A DNA stretch of 64,000 bases. It comes from Henckelia pumila (Eukaryota > Streptophyta > Magnoliopsida > Lamiales > Gesneriaceae). Shown here one piece after another: positions 59,225 through 64,000 of this stretch. The translations under genes and the position numbers were made by a program. The DNA lies in the NCBI RefSeq assembly GCF_033568475.1, contig NC_133122.1, positions 161,102,130 to 161,166,129 of the forward strand, read 5' to 3'. The notes below the pieces were generated by a model that saw only the letters and a program-made list of their open reading frames with translations, ran no database searches and had not been told where the DNA came from. Every line of letters begins with the position of its first letter. Position 1 is the first letter of the stretch.

Positions 59225-61117
59225 CGTATGAAATACTGAAAAAAAAAACAGACATATATCAATGATTGTTTAAGCAATTTACTAAGACATAAAATAGGCG
59301 AATTTAATTTTATGAATCTCACTCCCACTATTTTAACGATTTCACTACCCTCTAGTGAAAACGGGAATCTTTTTCCTTAGTGAGAACATGGAGTCCAATT
59401 GACAAACTTATGGTCCCGAATAATATCAGCCAACCATAATTCTCAAAAGGTAGAGCCCAATTGCTTCCAAAGCAACCCCCATGTATTTACCTCATGTCCA
59501 ATAAGGGCCCAATAATATGACGCCGTTTAAAGTGACATGTCAAGATGACCCATCAATATTAAGTTGTGATGGACGGTCGCCATGTGGATCCCCCAATAAT
59601 ATGAGCCGATCCCATGGGAGTTCCACCCAACTTACAACATGTGTCGATCCAATGTACAGCTTTCCGACGGACGGGCCCCCCCAATAATATGAGCCGGACC
59701 GTATCCGCGGGTAGCATCACATACATTGACCGTTGATGGAAGGTAGGAACATTTAAACAAATTTAAATTTCCTTTATTTATCTTGATATCAATTTTAAAT
59801 CATATTTAAAATGAGAGATTTTTAATTATAAAAATTTGTCTCATCAATTTCAAATTATTGCATGCTTGCCGGATTCACGCAATTATGTCTAAAACATGCA
59901 TACAATCATAATATCATATATTATATAGGATGATCGATTCCATTTCTAATTGACCCGTGGTTGCCAATCACGAGTCTTAGTCCAATCCTAGGTAATATGC
60001 AGTATGCAATGCAATCCTATTACATGTGATTCCAATTTACATTTCTTCTGTCTTTATTGTCTGCTGGGCCCACCATCTTCAAATCTTGATCTCCCACTAA
60101 ATCTAATGTATTTACAATAAATAACAATGACAAGTAGGGGATACATTTTTAGGGGTGGGAACGGGCCATAAACCAAGCCCACTTTTATTACATATGACAT
60201 TCATACTGGGCCATAAACCAGGCCCATTAATAAAACCAACAACAATAAAAACAAATGTAAATTCCTAACATACACCTACAAAATTGGTCATGGCAATCGA
60301 TCATCCTTATCCAATAACATTTAATTCAAAATTAATTTATTGGATAACATGCAGTGGCAATTCAAATTTAAACAGGATAAAATCATATTTTTTATATAAA
60401 ATCTCATTTTACATATAAAATCATATTTTATCTCTTCATCAAATAAAATCATATTTTATCTACAAAATCCAATTTTATGGATAAAATCATATTTTACTCA
60501 ATATATGCATAAGATCAAATCTTATCATCAATTGTACCAAAAATAATTGATTTCAAAATTCAATTTAAGGATAAAATATTAAAATTTTCCAAAAATTCAA
60601 ATTTATCCAAAAATCAATTTTAAAGTTTACGGACTCGAACAATTCGATCCGAAATCTTGTGAACCAATCAAAAACAATTTTTGACCGGACCAAAAATAAA
60701 ATTTTAACACATTAAAATTAATTTTAAATAAAAATTTAATTTTTCCCGCGGGCCGCCCGGGACACTCCCGGGCCGGCCCGCACCCGTGGGTGCGGGCCGG
60801 GGCAGCAACAGTTGCTGCCCTGGCGGCGCATGGCGCTGCGCCTGGGCGGCGCCGTGCGTCGCCCTGGGCGGTGCCGAGCGTCGCCCATGGGCGGCGCCGT
60901 GCTGCGCCTGGGCAGCGCCCAGCGCTGCCCTGGCGGCGCCGTGCGCCGCCCGGGGCAGCAACAATTGCTGCCCCACCGGGCAGCGATCCAATCGCTGCCC
61001 GGGTTTTGCCCCGAAATTTTTTTTTTTTTATTTAAAAATATTTATTTTGTTTCAAAAACCGAGACTCAAAAATTTTTTGTACAATCGATTAATTTAATCG
61101 TTTGATCTGAGCAACCT
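59225..61117 (-). promoter_or_regulatory. Long leader of copia copy B
   Basis: 1.9 kb between primer site and gag. It holds a GC-rich block of about 270 bp (60745-61015), a set of ATAAAATCATATTTTAT repeats (60375-60500), and four copies of CAATAATATGAGCC (the complement of the copy A motif) at 59417, 59510, 59594 and 59682, spaced 84-93 nt. The last copy is about 190 nt before the gag start. Confidence 0.75.
60745..61015 (-). repeat. GC-rich repetitive block in the copia B leader
   Basis: About 270 bp composed of short repeats such as GGCGGCGCCGTG, GGGCAGCAACA and TTGCTGCCC, several of them inverted. It is strongly GC-rich inside an AT-rich element. Copy A has a much shorter block (about 75 bp, 24214-24287). 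Confidence 0.8.
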
Positions 61118-61130
61118 GACTCTGATACCA
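61118..61130 (-). other. Primer binding site of copia copy B (initiator Met tRNA)
   Basis: On the minus strand TGGTATCAGAGTC, one base inside the 5' LTR. Confidence 0.85.
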
Positions 61131-61131
61131 C

Positions 61132-62993
61132 TGTAGGAAAACTGGCGTTCAGATCAATCACGATTGATACCCGGTGCAGCGGAAGTTTAAAATTTTATCA
61201 TGGAACAATTCCATGGTGTGGGTATCAACCGTTCAACGATTAAATTATAAGTGTGTGTAAAATTCAAATAACAATTAATTAAATTTTACCTTCAATCTCG
61301 AAGCGAGATTATTGGACACCAACAGAATTAATCTGCTCTTGTTGTCTCTCCCTGGAACCGATGAACTCCTTCAATCAGGTCCACGAATGGGGTTTAAATC
61401 CCTCTGATAGATTGCACTAGAAAATCTATCAGAAGTTTTCTGCGAAGAGATTAAACGAATCTGATTCGTTATTCCTGACTGCAATTAAAAATCACAGACC
61501 GGAAATTCTCTGACAGAGCAAGGAGGGGCGGCCGAATTGTGAGAGTGAAAGGGGCTAGGGTTTCAAAAATTCTGCTCTCAAAATAATGACCTGTTGTCCG
61601 TAATTTCTGTACTGCAATAACTTATTTATAATGCAGGCCACTAACAGCTTAGGGCCCATTAGTCATAAGTTGAGGCCCGACAAGCAAAGCCCGCACGTTC
61701 AGAAATTAATATAAAATTCATCGTGACTCCGATTGATGAACCGATTTCACCAATGTGCACAGAAACCATTTCTGCACATTTTAAAGTCAAAATAAATTTT
61801 CCTGAATCCGAATTCAGTGGTTTCCAAAAATGTCCATCCCTATGTCATTTTAGGAAATCCTACTCCCTTACTCTTATTTAAGAAGTCCAACTCCTTAGTT
61901 CATTAAATTTAACTCTTTAAATTTAACTATCTCAACGGGGATTAAAACTCCATTACACTGTGTGACCCTCAATGGTTCAGGGATACAGCTAGCCGTGGGC
62001 TCACAACTCCTTGTGACTCGGAACAACGATTTCCGACTTGCCCAACGAATCATGGTAAAGCGCCTAGCAACATCGCCCCATGATTCCCTAGGTATCACTG
62101 ATAGTGCCTACAAGAACCAGTAGATTTTGGTTAGCGTACAGTACGGTCCCTTCATCCAAATATCCCGATCGAATCAACAACCATTGGTATATCGAGAGTC
62201 GCTCAAGATTCGATAACTATGCAATACATCTTGAAGATCAAATTAGTGACATCGCATGTGCTACTAAGAAACCATTTCTTAAATCACATCAAGTACTCTG
62301 GCCAGAGATTTGTCACACTAATATCTCCTCAGATCGCATAGGATATCCACACTCGCAAGTATGTGGTGAATCCTTGACAACAATGCATCGACTCCTATAT
62401 GTGTCGTAACTGTACCCAATCTAGACACCTGATGACCCCATAGAGTCGGTAAACGAGTCAAAGCACAGCACTAGCATATAGAGTCTCCATGATGTTTCAA
62501 GTCGTAAGGACTAATGGTGTACAACCAAAACCGCGGACTTTATCCACTCGATAAGTGATAACCACTTGGAAAGTCCGGATAGGGTAGTTCGATTATTCAT
62601 CCTATGAATATCCATTTGCATGCTTCGAACATCTCCATGTTCCCTACCAATGAAACGTGGTACTTCGCATCGCAAATGCTAGTCTCAAACTCGAGCGATC
62701 CTTATCCTTATTATCGGACGGCTCAATCGACTAGGAACAGTTTAGAATATACAGTGACTATAAGATGTATTTCATGATAGACATCTCCATGTTCTACCAC
62801 ATCTTACATACACTATGGTATATTCAAGGTCTTTATCAAAACAACAATAGTATATCACAATATAACAATATGAAGTAATATAAAGTCATTGCCATTAATA
62901 AAAGTGTAAATTACATTAAACAAAAGATTGTTTTTACAAATAGTCATCAAAGCCCATAGCCACAAGTTGGCTCACTGGGCACCCACTCTTTCA
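61132..62993 (-). repeat. 5' LTR of copia copy B (1862 bp)
   Basis: Nearly identical to 53434-55295. The minus-strand TATA box is at 61622-61631. It is followed by the target duplication ATGAC. Confidence 0.9.
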
Positions 62994-62998
62994 ATGAC

Positions 62999-63848
62999 TG
63001 CCAATTCAAGATCATGAATTTGATATCTAGTCTCATGTGGCTTCAATTGTCTCGAAGCATAAGCAACAATATGTTCTTTCTGCTTAAGAACACATCTTAG
63101 TCCCCTGTGAGAAACATCACAATAAACAGTGAAATAACCAGTACCGGAAGTCAAGACTGGTGCACCCGTCAGCCTCTTCTTCAACTCAATAAAACTATCT
63201 TCACAAGCTTCAGTCCAGATATACGGTGCATTCCTCTGAGTAAGTTGAGTAATAGGTTTGGCAATGCTAGAAAAATCTTTGATAAAGCGGCGATAATAAC
63301 CTGCTAAACCCATAAAACTATGTATCTCTGGTACAGACGTCGGTCTAGGACAACTGATCACTGCTTCTACCTTGATTGGATCAACAGAAATACCATCTCC
63401 ATATATAATATGTCCGAGAAATACTACCTTCCTCAACCAAAATTCACACTTTGATAACTTGGCATACAATCTCTCTGCTCTCAAAGTCTTCAGAACAGTT
63501 CTCAAATGGTCAGCATGATCACAAAGATTCTTGGAATAGATCAGAATATCGTCAATAAATATGATAACAAAATCATCAAGACATTTCTGAAGCACTCGAT
63601 TCATAAGACCCATAAATACCGTTGGAGCATTCGTCAGACCAAATGGCATAACAATGAATTCAAAGTGACCATACCTCGTTCGAAATGCAGTTTTAGAGAC
63701 ATCTTCATCTCGTACCCTCAATTGATGATATCCGAATCTCAAATCAATTTTTGAATATATCGATGAACCCTGAAACTGATCAAATAAATCATCAATTGAA
63801 GGTAAAGGATAACGATTCTTTACCGTTGTTTTATTCAGTTGTCGGTAG
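62999..63848 (-). pseudogene. pol: Tekay-like gypsy pol: reverse transcriptase and start of RNase H
   Basis: Read leftwards from 63848: [20 protein letters not shown], then [17 protein letters not shown], the active site [43 protein letters not shown] and [21 protein letters not shown], where copia copy B cuts in. The catalytic IDD is intact. Across the copia insertion, near the junction, about seven bases that related elements carry are missing, so the frame was already damaged. The right end is cut at 63849 by another LTR element. The rest of pol and gag should lie beyond the window. Confidence 0.88.
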
Positions 63849-64000
63849 TGATAAGTGCATTTTGTATGCATTAGTTTGTGATATTTTTATGTCTATTTTA
63901 TGTGCATTCATATTGTTTTTTTATGTGTTTTTATGTGTTTTAGTTCATGTGTGTGTATTTCACTCTCTCGGTTAATTTTGTAGGAAAATGGATTTTTGAA
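63849..64000. mobile_element. Start of another LTR retrotransposon, running out of the window
   Basis: TGATAAGTGCATTTTGTATG is an LTR terminus style common in plant Athila/Tat-group gypsy elements. It begins exactly where Tekay reverse transcriptase coding ends, so it is a second insertion into that element. The expected target duplication is GGTAG (63844-63848). Its partner is not visible. Confidence 0.5.

Larger units (their letters stand above)
53434..62993 (-). mobile_element. Ty1/copia element, copy B: complete, young, with an intact ORF
   Basis: Two LTRs of exactly 1862 bp (53434-55295 and 61132-62993), primer site, leader, one 1304-codon ORF and a polypurine tract. The flanking 5-bp repeats ATGAC (53429-53433 and 62994-62998) are identical. 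By eye I find six substitutions and no indel between the LTRs, 0.3 percent. It interrupts the pol gene of the Tekay-like element. It is the same family as copy A, in opposite orientation. Confidence 0.93.

Noticed and set aside
60704..61105. Several Ala/Arg/Gly/Pro-rich frames on both strands
   Set aside because: All come from the GC-rich repeat block in the copia leader. Open frames arise from composition alone.

Overview
This 64 kb window is nuclear DNA of a flowering plant, most likely an asterid. Intron-split genes for plastid-targeted proteins, nested LTR retrotransposons and MITEs all point that way. The large third reading frame of the first retroelement resembles a protein I remember as very abundant in Gesneriaceae (Dorcoceras/Primulina) assemblies, so I suspect that family. 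That is recollection, not a search result.

Layout, left to right. (1) 1-9489: the 3' part of a Sirevirus-like Ty1/copia element, plus strand. It has broken gag-pol, then an unusual cassette of an antisense reading frame, a possible bidirectional promoter and a long envelope-like frame, and a complete 3' LTR. It sits inside the integrase gene of (2) 9490 to about 15660: an Athila-like Ty3/gypsy element on the minus strand, with a tRNA-Asp-type primer site and part of its LTR. (3) About 15660-22249: a scrapyard of gypsy LTR pieces, a probable LINE tail, and a clean 1450-bp solo LTR with GACGA target duplications. (4) 22250-31076: copia copy A, full length but decayed, plus strand. (5) 31077-39600: the one complete host gene seen here, an FTSH7/9-type plastid metalloprotease with 13 coding exons whose joined length is 805 codons plus stop. 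A 203-bp MITE lies in its upstream region. (6) 39600-46290: AT-rich spacer with a recent 0.9-kb tandem duplication. (7) 45785-47154, minus: nuclear gene for plastid ribosomal protein L4, with an 836-bp Mutator-like element 68 bp upstream of its start codon. (8) 48068-49631: AT-rich spacer, a broken PIF/Harbinger MYB-like ORF and an LTR fragment. (9) 49632-63848: a chromodomain gypsy (Tekay-like) element, minus strand, split by copia copy B (53434-62993). Copy B has a 1304-codon open frame, LTRs differing at about six positions and perfect ATGAC duplications. The Tekay element is cut again at 63849 by another LTR element that runs out of the window.

The host content is two plastid-protein genes, one for proteolysis and one for translation, in a small gene island between retrotransposon blocks. 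The strongest candidates for undescribed biology are the antisense/envelope-like cassette of the Sirevirus, a four-copy motif with a period near 88 nt in the leaders of both copia copies, a GC-rich leader block that differs about fourfold in size between those copies, and an array of palindromic 17-19-mers ahead of the TATA box in the solo LTR. All coordinates, LTR differences and splice sites were read by eye. No alignment or database search was run.
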